From UBA3792 sp964426415 (GTDB lineage: Bacteria > Bacillota > Clostridia > Christensenellales > CAG-138): a stretch of 24,201 bases of DNA. Location of the stretch: positions 1-24,201 of the forward strand of contig CAYRQM010000029.1 in the NCBI GenBank assembly GCA_964426415.1, given 5' to 3'. Position numbers and translations under genes: made by a program. Positions 6,633 to 15,022 of this stretch are shown piece after piece. Each line of letters opens with the position of its first letter. The stretch's first letter is position 1. The notes under the pieces were generated by a model. It worked only from the letters and a program-made list of their open reading frames with translations. It did not search any database and was not told the DNA's origin.

Positions 6633-8000
6633 TCAGAGCAGCTTTTGCGATTGCCGATAGACGTCGCCGCTGCCCACGGTAATGACCACATCGCCCGAAA
6701 CGGCGTTTTCATCGAGGTAGTCACGGATTTCTTCGAACGTGGCAAGGTAGCGCGCATTGTGGCTGACGGCGTTGATGCCTTTGACCATGTCGCGGGCGTG
6801 TACCGTGCCCGTATCGACCTCACGCCCCGGATAGATGTCGCAAACCAGCACTTCGTCGGCGTTTTTGAAGCAGGTCACGTTCTCGCAGAACAGCGTCCGC
6901 GCACGGGTGTAGCTGTTGCATTGGAACACGCAGAAGATGCGCTTGTGGGGAACGCGGGTGGCGGCGTCCAGCGTGGCGGCGATTTCGTTGGGATGATGTC
7001 CGTAGTCGTGGAAGACCCGCACGCCGTTCCTTTCGCCCAACAGCTCGAACCGCCGCTTGGTGTTGACGAATCGACGCATGGAAATGCGATATGCTTCGAA
7101 CGGAACCTGCATCTCGCACGATGCGGCATAGGCGGCGATGGCGTTGATGACGTTGTGCTGCCCCGGCACCGAAAGCGTGACGCGCCCCATCAGTGCGCCG
7201 TGGTCATACAGCGAAAAGGACGGATTGCCCAACGTATCAAAGGAGATATCGTCGGCATGGTAGTCGCCCTCCAACAGCCCGTACGTTTTGACGGAACGAT
7301 CGATGACGGGCAGGAGCTTGCGCACATAGGGATCGTCGATGCAGCCCAAGACGACGCCTTCGGGCGGCACCAGCGCGCAAAAGCGGAAGAACGCGTTGAC
7401 GATGTGATCCATGTCGCCGTAGCAGTCCAGATGGTCGTTGTCGATGTTGTTGATGATGGCAACGGTGGGCGAAAGGGTGAGAAAGCTCTCGACATATTCG
7501 CACGCCTCGGTGATGAACAGATCGCTCTTGCCCACGCGCACGCCGCCGTCCAGCAGATCGACGAAGCCGCCCACATGAATGGTGGCGTCCAAGCCCGCTT
7601 CCTCGTTGAGAAACGCCAGCATGGAGGTGATGGTGGTCTTGCCGTGACAGCCCGCAACGGCGACGACGTGTCGGTAGCGTTCGGAAAGCTGTCCCAACGC
7701 CGTGCTGCGCTCCAATTCGGGGATGCCGTGTTCCCGCGCAAACACGCGTTCGGGGTTTTCGGGCTTGATCGCCGCGGAATAGATGACCAAGTCGGCGCCC
7801 GCCGCCTGTTCCGCCTTGTGCCCGTAATACACCGTGATGCCGTCCTTTTCCAAGTTGTCGGTAAATGGGGTATGCTCGCGGTCGCTGCCCGTCACGATAT
7901 GCCCATGTGCGTGTAAAATGCGGGCAAGCCCGCTCATGCTGCATCCGCCGATGCCGATGAGATGTATTCTTCTTGCTTCGTCCAACAATGCCGTCGTCAT
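6633..8000 (-). CDS. murC: UDP-N-acetylmuramate--L-alanine ligase
   Basis: This 455-residue ATP-dependent ligase adds L-alanine to UDP-MurNAc, the first amino acid step of the peptidoglycan stem. Seen in order: an N-terminal Rossmann segment HLIGIGGCSMSGLA at 13-26; the P-loop AGCHGKTT at 116-123; EACEYVESF and INNIDNDHLDCYG in the central domain; and DYGHHPNE in the C-terminal domain. MurC usually reads GTHGKTT and DYGHHPTE, so Cys118 and the Asn are mild variants. The ATG at 8000 follows GGAGAGGG at five to six bases. An extension to 8075 would cover the promoter. It has its own promoter and terminator and is separate from the ftsAZ pair. Confidence 0.95.
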   Translation of the reverse strand: MTTALLDEARRIHLIGIGGCSMSGLARILHAHGHIVTGSDREHTPFTDNLEKDGITVYYGHKAEQAAGADLVIYSAAIKPENPERVFAREHGIPELERSTALGQLSERYRHVVAVAGCHGKTTITSMLAFLNEEAGLDATIHVGGFVDLLDGGVRVGKSDLFITEACEYVESFLTLSPTVAIINNIDNDHLDCYGDMDHIVNAFFRFCALVPPEGVVLGCIDDPYVRKLLPVIDRSVKTYGLLEGDYHADDISFDTLGNPSFSLYDHGALMGRVTLSVPGQHNVINAIAAYAASCEMQVPFEAYRISMRRFVNTKRRFELLGERNGVRVFHDYGHHPNEIAATLDAATRVPHKRIFCVFQCNSYTRARTLFCENVTCFKNADEVLVCDIYPGREVDTGTVHARDMVKGINAVSHNARYLATFEEIRDYLDENAVSGDVVITVGSGDVYRQSQKLL

Positions 8001-8029
8001 ATTTGCCCTCTCCTCAAGTTCCTTGCCAT

Positions 8030-8058
8030 AGTATACGCGATTTCTGTCGATTTGACAA
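8030..8058 (-). promoter_or_regulatory. Sigma-A promoter of murC
   Basis: On the minus strand, TTGTCA (8058-8053), a 17-bp spacer and TATACT (8035-8030) lie in the 62-base gap between hit and murC. No terminator separates hit from murC, so read-through from the upstream operon is also possible. Confidence 0.7.
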
Positions 8059-8062
8059 CCGA

Positions 8063-8398
8063 TCAGTTGTCCCACTTCAGCGTGCGGCCGCCGATGAGGT
8101 GTAGATGCAGATGCTTGACGCTTTGCCCCGCGTCGTCGCCCACGTTGGTGATGAGGCGATAGCCCGTCTTATCGAGACCCAGCTCCTTGGCAAGCGAACG
8201 CGCCGTTTCGAACATGCGTCCCAGCAGCGCATCGTCCGAGCGGGTCAGCGTTTGGGCGCTGTCGATGTGCCGTTTCGGGATGATGAGAATGTGCGTCGGC
8301 GCTTGGGGATGAATGTCGTAAAACGCGTAAACGGCGTCGTCCTCATACGCCTTCTTGGACGGAATCTCTCCCGCGATGATTTGACAGAATAAACACAT
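8063..8398 (-). CDS. Histidine triad (HIT/HINT) family protein
   Basis: The 111-residue protein has the HIT signature HLHLHLIGG at 96-104, with nucleophile His98. The N-terminal CLFCQIIAGEIPS is typical of HINT-type nucleotide phosphoramidases; Cys2 and Cys5 may bind zinc. Such proteins hydrolyse purine nucleoside phosphoramidates and acyl-AMP adducts, including lysyl-AMP, in the cytosol. GGAGG lies five bases before the ATG. It is the last gene of the prmA-rsmE-mtaB-hit series, nine bases after mtaB, an arrangement common in Firmicutes. Confidence 0.93.
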   Translation of the reverse strand: MCLFCQIIAGEIPSKKAYEDDAVYAFYDIHPQAPTHILIIPKRHIDSAQTLTRSDDALLGRMFETARSLAKELGLDKTGYRLITNVGDDAGQSVKHLHLHLIGGRTLKWDN

Positions 8399-8407
8399 AT
8401 GAACCTC

Positions 8408-9670
8408 CTATTTTGCAAGCGCAAGGGTTCCCTCGCGCCCGATAATCTGAACCGTTTGCAGCGTGCCCACCGCACCGCTTGCGCGCACGCGCACATAGTT
8501 GCCCGTGTAGCCCGTGCCGTCGTCCTCGAGTAGCACCGTGACCGTTTGCCCGATCATGCCGTCGATGAACGCTTCCTCGCAGCGTGTGCCCGCCGCAATG
8601 AGCGCTTTTGTGCGCTGCTCCTTGATGGAACGCGGAAGGTGGCCCGCCATTTGATCCGCCTTGGTGCCGCTGCGCCGCGAATACGGAAACACATGGATGC
8701 GGGCAAAGCCGATTTCGTTCACGAACGCCAGCGTCTCTGAAAATTCGGCTTCGGTCTCGCCCACAAACCCTGCGATGACGTCGGTGGTGACGGCGGCGTC
8801 GGGCATCGCTTGACGGATGCGCCGAACCGCGTCCCGATAGTCTTGCGTCGTATAGCGGCGGTTCATGCGCGCAAGCACCGAATCCGACCCGCTTTGCAGC
8901 GAAAGATGGAATTGTCTGCAAAGGGATTTGCACTGCAGCGCCATTTCGATGAAGCGTGCCGTCACGAAGCGCGGCTCCAAGGAACCGAGCCGCACGCGGT
9001 CGATCCCCTCAATGCCGTCGGCAAGGCGAATCACGTCGCAAAGATCGGGCTGTTCGGGCAGATCGACGCCGTACGCCGAAAGCTGAATGCCCGTCAAGAC
9101 CACCTCTCGATAGCCCGCCGCCGCAAGCGCCAAAAGCTCCGCCTCGCAGCTTTTGAGCGTGCGGGAACGCAGTGCGCCCCGTGCAAACGGAATGATGCAG
9201 TACGAACAAAAGCTGTTGCAGCCGTCTTGAATTTTGAGCGTGGCGCGGGTGCGTCCGTCGCGTTGGGCGGACAGCGCTTCGAAATTTTTGCGCAAAAACG
9301 GCGGCACGTCGGTGCAGGACGGCTGCTCCCTGCGCAGCGCCTGTTCGCAAAGCGACACGATCTCGCTTCTGCCGTCCGTGCCCAGCACCAGCGATACGCC
9401 CGCCAAGCCCTGCACCCGTTCGCGTGCGGTTTCGGCATAGCAGCCCACCGCCACAATCAGCGCGTCGGGGTTTTGCGCGTGGGCACGGGAAAGCATTTGC
9501 CGCGATTTCTTGTCGCTCACTTGGGTGACGGTGCAGGTGTTGACCACATAGATTTCGGCAGGCGATTCAAAGGGGACGACCGCATAGCCCGCGCTGCGGA
9601 ACAGCTCCTCCATCGCTTGCGTTTCGTAATGGTTGACCTTGCAGCCAATGGTGTAAAACGCGACTCTCAC
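8408..9670 (-). CDS. mtaB: tRNA t6A37 methylthiotransferase MtaB
   Basis: This 420-residue radical-SAM enzyme converts t6A37 to ms2t6A in tRNAs reading ANN codons. The N-terminal UPF0004 domain holds the three cluster cysteines Cys10, Cys46 and Cys77 (TIGCKVN, NTCTVT, VGCYAE). The radical-SAM motif is CNSFCSYC (Cys151, Cys155, Cys158). A TRAM-like tail covers about 360-420. The opening FYTIGCKVNHYE and the overall length fit MtaB better than MiaB or RimO. Its ATG overlaps the rsmE stop (ATGA, 9667-9670), so translation is coupled. Placement next to rsmE and prmA groups three RNA or ribosome modification enzymes. Confidence 0.93.
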   Translation of the reverse strand: MRVAFYTIGCKVNHYETQAMEELFRSAGYAVVPFESPAEIYVVNTCTVTQVSDKKSRQMLSRAHAQNPDALIVAVGCYAETARERVQGLAGVSLVLGTDGRSEIVSLCEQALRREQPSCTDVPPFLRKNFEALSAQRDGRTRATLKIQDGCNSFCSYCIIPFARGALRSRTLKSCEAELLALAAAGYREVVLTGIQLSAYGVDLPEQPDLCDVIRLADGIEGIDRVRLGSLEPRFVTARFIEMALQCKSLCRQFHLSLQSGSDSVLARMNRRYTTQDYRDAVRRIRQAMPDAAVTTDVIAGFVGETEAEFSETLAFVNEIGFARIHVFPYSRRSGTKADQMAGHLPRSIKEQRTKALIAAGTRCEEAFIDGMIGQTVTVLLEDDGTGYTGNYVRVRASGAVGTLQTVQIIGREGTLALAK

Positions 9671-10383
9671 GGCTCCACCTCATATAGAATTTGTGCAAGC
9701 ATCGCCATGCCTGCCGTTTCGGTGCGCAAGATCCGTGCGCCCAACGAAACGGGTACGGCGCCGCGGGAACAAAGCGCTGCAATCTCCTGCGCAGAAAACC
9801 CGCCCTCGGCGCCGATCAAAACGGCAATCTTTTCGCCCACGCCTTGGTGCAGCGCCGCCTTCAGCGTGACGGTATGCTCGTCCTCATAGGCGACCAGCAC
9901 CGTATCAAACGGCGAAAAATCGAGCTGTGCAAGGGGCGTTAAGGGCGCTACACGCGGAATTCGTCCGCGGCGGCTTTGCTTTGCCGCCTCCATCGACACG
10001 CGCTGCCAGCGCGAGATGCGGGCTTGAAACGATTCCTTGGGCTGTACGACACAGCGCTCCGAAAGAACGGGCACGAACGCGTCCGCGCCCAGCTCCACGC
10101 ACTTTTGCAGGATGGTTTCCATTTTGCCCGTCTTGGGCAGACATTGGCAAAGGGTGACGCGATGCTGCGGCTCGCTTGGCGACTCGCGCCACGGCTGCGT
10201 GTCGAACGAAACGGAATCGGGCGTCACGGCGGCAATCACCGCGTCGCACTCCCGACCCTGCCCATCGCAAAGCTGCACGGCGTCGCCCGCGCCAAGGCGC
10301 AGCACCCGTGTCAAATGTTTGACGTCTTCTCCGCGCACAACGGCACGGTTTGGGAGGATTTCTTCGGTAAAAAAACGATGCAT
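9667..10383 (-). CDS. rsmE: 16S rRNA (uracil-1498-N3)-methyltransferase
   Basis: The 238-residue SPOUT-class enzyme methylates N3 of U1498 in 16S rRNA within the 30S subunit. Evidence includes the N-terminal HRFF and HLTRVLRL segment (PUA-like), KMETILQKCVELG at 87-99, and the cofactor-knot motifs IGAEGGFS at 190-197 and LGARILRTETA at 214-224. The ATG at 10383 starts two bases after the prmA stop, with no strong ribosome site, which suggests re-initiation by ribosomes finishing prmA. A reading to 10434 would overlap prmA and lacks the family N-terminus. Confidence 0.95.
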   Translation of the reverse strand: MHRFFTEEILPNRAVVRGEDVKHLTRVLRLGAGDAVQLCDGQGRECDAVIAAVTPDSVSFDTQPWRESPSEPQHRVTLCQCLPKTGKMETILQKCVELGADAFVPVLSERCVVQPKESFQARISRWQRVSMEAAKQSRRGRIPRVAPLTPLAQLDFSPFDTVLVAYEDEHTVTLKAALHQGVGEKIAVLIGAEGGFSAQEIAALCSRGAVPVSLGARILRTETAGMAMLAQILYEVEP

Positions 10384-10385
10384 AC

Positions 10386-11342
10386 TTATCGGCACAAGAA
10401 GGCGTTCCAGCCGTCCGACGCGCTGTGGGTGCATACGGCGAATCCGTTTTGTGCCAGCGCTGCCTTGACCTCCTCCACGCGTTCGTCTATGACGCCCGAA
10501 ACGAGAAATGCGCCGTTGGGTGCGCAGAACGTGCGGGCAAGCGGCGCCAGCGCAATGATGACGTCCGCCACGATATTCGCCATGACCACGGGATATTGCC
10601 CCCGAATCTGTTGTTGCAGCGCGGTGTCGGAAAGGATGTTGCCGATGAACACATGATAGTGGGACGGGTCGATGCCGTTGAGCGCGGCATTCTCGTAGGC
10701 GATGTGTTCCGCGATGGGGTCGATGTCCACGGCGATGGCGTCCTTTGCGCCCAACAACCGTGCCGCGATGGACAAAATGCCGCTGCCGCAGCCCAAATCC
10801 AGCACGTTATCGCCCGGCTCGACCACCTGCTCTAAAAATTCGAGACACATCCGCGTCGTTTGATGCGCGCCCGTGCCGAACGCCATGCCGGGATCCAGCT
10901 TCAATACCGTGCGGTCGGTGTCGGGCTGCGGTTCCCAAGAGGGCAGCACCAAAAGCCGCTTTCCGATGTTCAGCGGCTTATAGTATTGCTTCCAGTTGTT
11001 TGCCCAGTCCTCCTCGTCCACGGTGACGACCGTCATGGCAAGCGAACCGACGTCGCAGTCGAACGGGATGTCCTTGAGGCGCCGAATCGCCGCACGCGCT
11101 GCGTCGACGATGGGCAAATTTTCGGGGCAGTCCGCCACATAGCCCTTGACGCAGGGCGTGTCCGTGCCGATCTTGTCCATGTCGGCGAAGTCCCAAAATA
11201 CGGCGGCTTCCTTGAGAAATGCGCCTGCCGCCTCGTGACTTTCCTCAATGGAAAGCCCGTCGATGCCCGCGCCGTTGAGCGCCGCGCAAACGGGCTCTAT
11301 GCCCGCATCGGTCGTGTAGACCGTCACTTCCAACCATTTCAT
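10386..11342 (-). CDS. prmA: Ribosomal protein L11 methyltransferase
   Basis: The 318-residue protein matches PrmA, which methylates lysines and the N-terminus of ribosomal protein L11. Seen: an N-terminal substrate-recognition domain beginning MKWLEVTVYT; the conserved EEDWANNWKQYYKP at 110-123; LDPGMAFGTGAHQTT at 149-163; and SAM motif I LDLGCGSGILS at 181-191. The ATG at 11342 follows GAGGAAG at seven bases. It is the first gene of the operon prmA-rsmE-mtaB-hit, driven by a promoter overlapping the 3' end of the upstream hydrolase gene. Confidence 0.95.
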   Translation of the reverse strand: MKWLEVTVYTTDAGIEPVCAALNGAGIDGLSIEESHEAAGAFLKEAAVFWDFADMDKIGTDTPCVKGYVADCPENLPIVDAARAAIRRLKDIPFDCDVGSLAMTVVTVDEEDWANNWKQYYKPLNIGKRLLVLPSWEPQPDTDRTVLKLDPGMAFGTGAHQTTRMCLEFLEQVVEPGDNVLDLGCGSGILSIAARLLGAKDAIAVDIDPIAEHIAYENAALNGIDPSHYHVFIGNILSDTALQQQIRGQYPVVMANIVADVIIALAPLARTFCAPNGAFLVSGVIDERVEEVKAALAQNGFAVCTHSASDGWNAFLCR

Positions 11343-11370
11343 TGCAATGCTTCCTCTCAAATGTGGAATC

Positions 11371-11399
11371 AGTATAGCACGATTTTGCCGCCCGTTCAA
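11371..11399 (-). promoter_or_regulatory. Sigma-A promoter of the prmA-rsmE-mtaB-hit operon
   Basis: On the minus strand, TTGAAC (11399-11394), a 17-bp spacer and TATACT (11376-11371). The -35 overlaps the stop codon of the upstream hydrolase gene (11398-11396). Confidence 0.72.
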
Positions 11400-12229
11400 G
11401 GGCGCGCCGCAAGAAACGCACGAATCGCGTCAACCGTTTCGGGCTTTTGCATCAGGTCTCCGTGCGTCGCGTCCGAGACGAAGCAAACGCTGCTTTTCGG
11501 AAACAGCGCCGCCAATCGTGCGCCCTGCGCGGGCGGCGTGACCGTATCCGCCAAGCCGCAAACGAGCAGCGTCGGCTCGGCGCAAAGCGGCGCGAACGTG
11601 TCGGAAGGGAAAATGTCGGGCGACAGCACGCAAAACACCTGCATAAACAAGCTGCCGTCGGTATACACATGCTTGCCCGTGTCGAACGGCGCCAAAAGAA
11701 GCAGCCCGTCCGCCTCGCGTTGGCTTGCCACGTAGGTGGCGACGCCCGTGCCGATGCTGTATCCCGCCAAAATGAGGCGCGATGTGGGGTACGCGCTTGC
11801 CGCCCAATCGAACGTTTCCAGCCCAAACGCGTAAAACGACGCTTCCGAGGCTTTGCCCGTGCTGTCGCCAAAGCTCGGATAATCGAACAGCACCAAGGTC
11901 GTGCCCGAAAACGCCTCGACGCCGCCCGCGTCCAGCAGCGCAAGAAGCGTAGACGATGCGTCCTCGCCGCCGCCGCCGCAATAGAGCAGCACGATTGTGT
12001 CCGTCGCCGTGCCGCAGGCGAAGCCGCTTCGCGTCGCATCGTCCGTTTGCAGCGTCAGCGGGCGCACGTCGATATGGGCGCGTATCGCCGCTTGCGCATC
12101 AATATTATGCACGGGACGAAAGAAGCACAGGTTGGGCACGAACGCGCCGCCGACAAACGTCAGCGCCACCGCCAACAACAGAATGGCGGCAGCAAGCAGG
12201 ATGCGTTTGGTGCGGCGTTTGCATTTCAT
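11396..12229 (-). CDS. Membrane-anchored alpha/beta hydrolase
   Basis: This 277-residue protein starts with a basic stretch and a single hydrophobic helix (about 9-31), so it is probably anchored with its catalytic domain outside. The serine hydrolase triad is plausible: GYSIG with Ser158, Asp228 in CGLADTVTPP, and His256 in DATHGDLM. The layout resembles Bem46/FrsA-like hydrolases; the substrate is unknown. No ribosome binding site precedes the ATG. Instead a near-consensus promoter ends six bases before it, which suggests a leaderless mRNA. No later start would retain the membrane helix. Its 3' end carries the -35 of the prmA promoter. Confidence 0.82.
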   Translation of the reverse strand: MKCKRRTKRILLAAAILLLAVALTFVGGAFVPNLCFFRPVHNIDAQAAIRAHIDVRPLTLQTDDATRSGFACGTATDTIVLLYCGGGGEDASSTLLALLDAGGVEAFSGTTLVLFDYPSFGDSTGKASEASFYAFGLETFDWAASAYPTSRLILAGYSIGTGVATYVASQREADGLLLLAPFDTGKHVYTDGSLFMQVFCVLSPDIFPSDTFAPLCAEPTLLVCGLADTVTPPAQGARLAALFPKSSVCFVSDATHGDLMQKPETVDAIRAFLAARP

Positions 12230-12235
12230 GGCTGC

Positions 12236-12264
12236 AGTATAACACGAAGTCGGTTCGCGTTCAA
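12236..12264 (-). promoter_or_regulatory. Promoter abutting the ATG of the alpha/beta hydrolase (leaderless layout)
   Basis: On the minus strand, TTGAAC (12264-12259), a 17-bp spacer and TATACT (12241-12236) are followed by six bases and then the ATG at 12229. Transcription would be expected to start at or next to the A of the ATG. Confidence 0.65.
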
Positions 12265-12373
12265 CTCGTCCGTTGAGAGCGGACTGCTTTCCATTTTTGA
12301 AAACCGACGCGCGTTCCGACCCAATTTTGCTCCTTTTCCAAAGATTCCCAACGGTCTGCGCAAAAGAAATTTC

Positions 12374-12394
12374 GTATCATCGTCAAAATGATAC
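12374..12394. other. Inverted repeat in the hydrolase-ftsA intergenic region
   Basis: GTATCAT (12374-12380) and ATGATAC (12388-12394) are perfect 7-bp arms around CGTCAAA. It lies about 60-80 bp upstream of the ftsA promoter and has no T-tract, so it resembles a protein binding site more than a terminator. The rest of the 281-base gap (12230-12510) holds only the two promoters; I see no gene in it. Confidence 0.4.
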
Positions 12395-12456
12395 AATTCC
12401 GTCACATTTCCATGCTAAAATTTTCAAAACGGACATTTCTTCAAGGCAAAATGCGG

Positions 12457-12485
12457 TTGCGGCTGTGGGCTTCGTTTGTTATAAT
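12457..12485 (+). promoter_or_regulatory. Sigma-A promoter of ftsA-ftsZ
   Basis: TTGCGG at 12457-12462, a 17-bp spacer and a perfect TATAAT at 12480-12485 lie 25 bases before the ftsA ATG. Confidence 0.72.
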
Positions 12486-12510
12486 AAATGTAACTTTGCG
12501 GAGGATAGAA

Positions 12511-13707
12511 ATGAAGCCTGCTGCGATTTTGGATATAGGAAGTTCAAAGGTCGTTTGCCTTTGTGGAAGTGTATTGGATAAGGGTGGCATCGTCGTCCAT
12601 GGCGCCGGCGTGTCAAGCTGTGACGGGTACCAAGACGCATCGTTCTTGGACAAGAAGAGCTTGCACGACGCGATTGTTGACGCGATTGCAAAGGCGGAGC
12701 AAGAATCCCGTTCGCGGATTCGAGACGTCGCGCTCACCGTTCCCGCTTCGTTTTCGAAGCTGGTTCTGTCCGATATGACACTGACGCTGGGCGAACGCGC
12801 ACGCGTGGTTGAAGCGTCGGACGTCGATCGCCTCATCCAATTGTCGTACCGCAAGGTTGGCACGCCCGAAGGCTATGTCCTCATGCACAGCACGCCCGTC
12901 TTCTTTTTGGTGGACGGCGTGTCCTCGGCAGAGATTCCCGCGGGCATTCCGACAGAAGAAATTTCGGGTTTGGTTTCGCACATGTTTGTGCGGGAAGACT
13001 ATATCCAAACCATCCAAGACGCGTTGGACGACTTGGGTGTGGAAATCTCCATGTGCATCAGCGCCGCGTTGGGCGAAGCAACCATGCTCATTCCCGAAAC
13101 GGATCGCGTGCGTCCTGCCGTCCTCATCGATGTGGGCTATCGTCAAACGGACGTCTGCGTCATCGAAAACGCCGCGTTGACAGGCATGGCGACCATCCCG
13201 GCAGGCGGATACCAGTTCGCATCCGATCTGGCGTTTGGCTTGGAGGTGACCGCGGATTCTGCCGAGCAGGCAAAGCGACGCTTTGTCTTTTCCCTCGACT
13301 ATGGGGACAAGACCGAAATCCTGCGTACCGAAACCGCTTCACGGCGCGTTTCGAACGCCACCATCGCCTACATCGTCGAGGCGCGCGCCACCGAGCTGGC
13401 GCACTTAATCCGCCAAGAGCTGGACAAGCTCTCGGTCAGTTTGGAATCGAGGCCTACCGTGTATCTATCGGGTGGCGGGCTTTTGATGATGCGTGGATCG
13501 CTGGAGTTTCTCAAGAATGCTCTCGGCTTTCCGATTAAGCGGGACATGCCGTGGACGCCGCGCCTGTCCTCGCCCAACTACTGCAGCGCGTTCGGTGCGC
13601 TCAACTTCGTGTTGCGCGCCAATCGTGCAGACGACGAGCCTGCATCGACGCAAGAGCCGAACGAGGAATCATTCGTGCAAAAACTGAAGGACTTCTTCAC
13701 GAAATAA
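12511..13707 (+). CDS. ftsA: Cell division protein FtsA
   Basis: The 398-residue actin-fold ATPase tethers FtsZ filaments to the membrane. Nucleotide-site motifs are visible: phosphate-1 AILDIGSSKV at 5-14, phosphate-2 VLIDVGYRQTDV, and the adenosine motif VYLSGGGLLM near residue 320. An SHS2 (1C) domain lies between. The C-terminal SFVQKLKDFFTK forms the expected amphipathic membrane-targeting helix. The ATG at 12511 has GGAGG about six bases upstream; a longer reading from 12388 would cover the promoter. ftsZ follows after 16 bases. FtsQ/DivIB is not upstream, unlike the dcw cluster of many bacteria; a lone ftsAZ pair occurs in some Clostridia. Confidence 0.93.
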   Translation: MKPAAILDIGSSKVVCLCGSVLDKGGIVVHGAGVSSCDGYQDASFLDKKSLHDAIVDAIAKAEQESRSRIRDVALTVPASFSKLVLSDMTLTLGERARVVEASDVDRLIQLSYRKVGTPEGYVLMHSTPVFFLVDGVSSAEIPAGIPTEEISGLVSHMFVREDYIQTIQDALDDLGVEISMCISAALGEATMLIPETDRVRPAVLIDVGYRQTDVCVIENAALTGMATIPAGGYQFASDLAFGLEVTADSAEQAKRRFVFSLDYGDKTEILRTETASRRVSNATIAYIVEARATELAHLIRQELDKLSVSLESRPTVYLSGGGLLMMRGSLEFLKNALGFPIKRDMPWTPRLSSPNYCSAFGALNFVLRANRADDEPASTQEPNEESFVQKLKDFFTK

Positions 13708-13723
13708 TAAAGGGGGAACAAGT

Positions 13724-14974
13724 ATGTTTGAACCAAACCAAGACAATGCCAACTTCGCACAAATTCGCGTAATCGGCGTCGGCGGCGCCGGCTGCAATGC
13801 CGTCAATCGCATGGTGCAGTACGGTCTGCGCGGCGTTGAGTTCATCGCCGTCAACACCGACAAGCAAGCGTTGGCGTTGAGCTCCGGGCAGAAAAAAATC
13901 CAAATCGGCGAAAAGCTGACCAAGGGCTTGGGCGCAGGCGCCGATCCCGAAATCGGCCGCAAGGCTGCCGACGAAAGCCGCGACCTCATCATCGAAGCGC
14001 TGAAGGGCAGCGACATGGTCTTTATCACCGCCGGCATGGGCGGCGGCACCGGCACGGGCGCAGCGGCGGTCGTTGCAGATTGCGCCAAGGAATTGGGCAT
14101 TTTGACCGTGGGCGTCGTCACCAAGCCGTTCACCTTTGAAGGCCGCGTGCGGATGCGCAACGCCGAAGCTGGCATTTCGCAGCTCAAGCCTGCCGTGGAT
14201 ACGCTCATCACCATTCCCAACGACAAGCTGATTGCGCTGGTTGGCAAGGCGAGTCTGCCCGACGCGCTGCGCGTGGCGGACGACGTGCTGCGCCAAGGCA
14301 TCCAAGGCATTTCCGACCTGATCGCGGTTCCCGCCATGATCAATTTGGACTTTGCCGACGTCAAGACCATCATGAAGGAAAAGGGCATGGCGCACATGGG
14401 CATCGGTTCCGCCTGCGGCGAAAAGCGCGCTGCGGAAGCCGCCCGTCAAGCCGTGGAAAGCCCGCTTCTTGAAACCTCCATCACGGGCGCCAAGGGCATC
14501 CTGATGAACATTACGGGCGGCACCGATCTCTCCCTGTTGGAAGTCAACGAAGCCGCCGAGATCATCGCCGAAAACGCCGATCCCGACGCCAACATCATCT
14601 TTGGCGCCGACATCGACGAGAGTGCTGGCGACACCCTGCGCATCACCGTCATTGCAACGGGATTTGAGCGCAAGGAAGACGCCGCAGCCGCCAACGCCGA
14701 GCTGCGTATGGGCGGTGCGCCGCGCCGCGCCTTTGGCGAGCAGCCTGCATCCCCCGCGCCCCGTGCCTACGCAGCGCCGCAGCAGACCGTTCCCTCGTCT
14801 GCTTCCAATGCGTTCTCCGCACGGCCCTATGCCGCGCCCGACACAACGCCGGATCCCGCGTTTGCACCCGAACCGCAGGCGGAGCCGCGCCGTGACCCGT
14901 CCGCCGACGTGCGCCGCGACTACAACGAGCGTCCCGCCAACAAGCTGGACATCCCCGCGTTCCTCCGCAAGTAA
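13724..14974 (+). CDS. ftsZ: Cell division GTPase FtsZ
   Basis: This 416-residue tubulin homologue forms the Z-ring. Seen: G-box residues GVGGAGCNAVNRM at 18-30, the tubulin signature GMGGGTGTG at 104-112, and the T7 loop segment NLDFAD at 207-212. An Ala/Pro-rich, poorly conserved linker covers about 325-400, and the C-terminal peptide KLDIPAFLRK ends the protein; it should bind FtsA. AGGGGG lies 5-10 bases before the ATG. It is cotranscribed with ftsA and ends at a hairpin terminator. Confidence 0.97.
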   Translation: MFEPNQDNANFAQIRVIGVGGAGCNAVNRMVQYGLRGVEFIAVNTDKQALALSSGQKKIQIGEKLTKGLGAGADPEIGRKAADESRDLIIEALKGSDMVFITAGMGGGTGTGAAAVVADCAKELGILTVGVVTKPFTFEGRVRMRNAEAGISQLKPAVDTLITIPNDKLIALVGKASLPDALRVADDVLRQGIQGISDLIAVPAMINLDFADVKTIMKEKGMAHMGIGSACGEKRAAEAARQAVESPLLETSITGAKGILMNITGGTDLSLLEVNEAAEIIAENADPDANIIFGADIDESAGDTLRITVIATGFERKEDAAAANAELRMGGAPRRAFGEQPASPAPRAYAAPQQTVPSSASNAFSARPYAAPDTTPDPAFAPEPQAEPRRDPSADVRRDYNERPANKLDIPAFLRK

Positions 14975-14984
14975 CGAACCGCAA

Positions 14985-15018
14985 GGGCAGACGGTTGTCG
15001 CCGTCTGTCCTTCTCTTT
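14985..15018 (+). terminator. Rho-independent terminator of ftsAZ
   Basis: Arms 14985-14994 and 15001-15010 pair over 10 bp (one G-U) around a 6-base loop. A T-rich tail (TTCTCTTT) follows. It begins ten bases after the ftsZ stop. The ATG of the next gene lies only 13 bases after the stem. Confidence 0.75.
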
Positions 15019-15022
15019 ATCT

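Noticed and set aside
12388..12510. Upstream extension of FtsA from the ATG at 12388
   Set aside because: It spans the promoter; the ATG at 12511 has a ribosome site and begins the family sequence.
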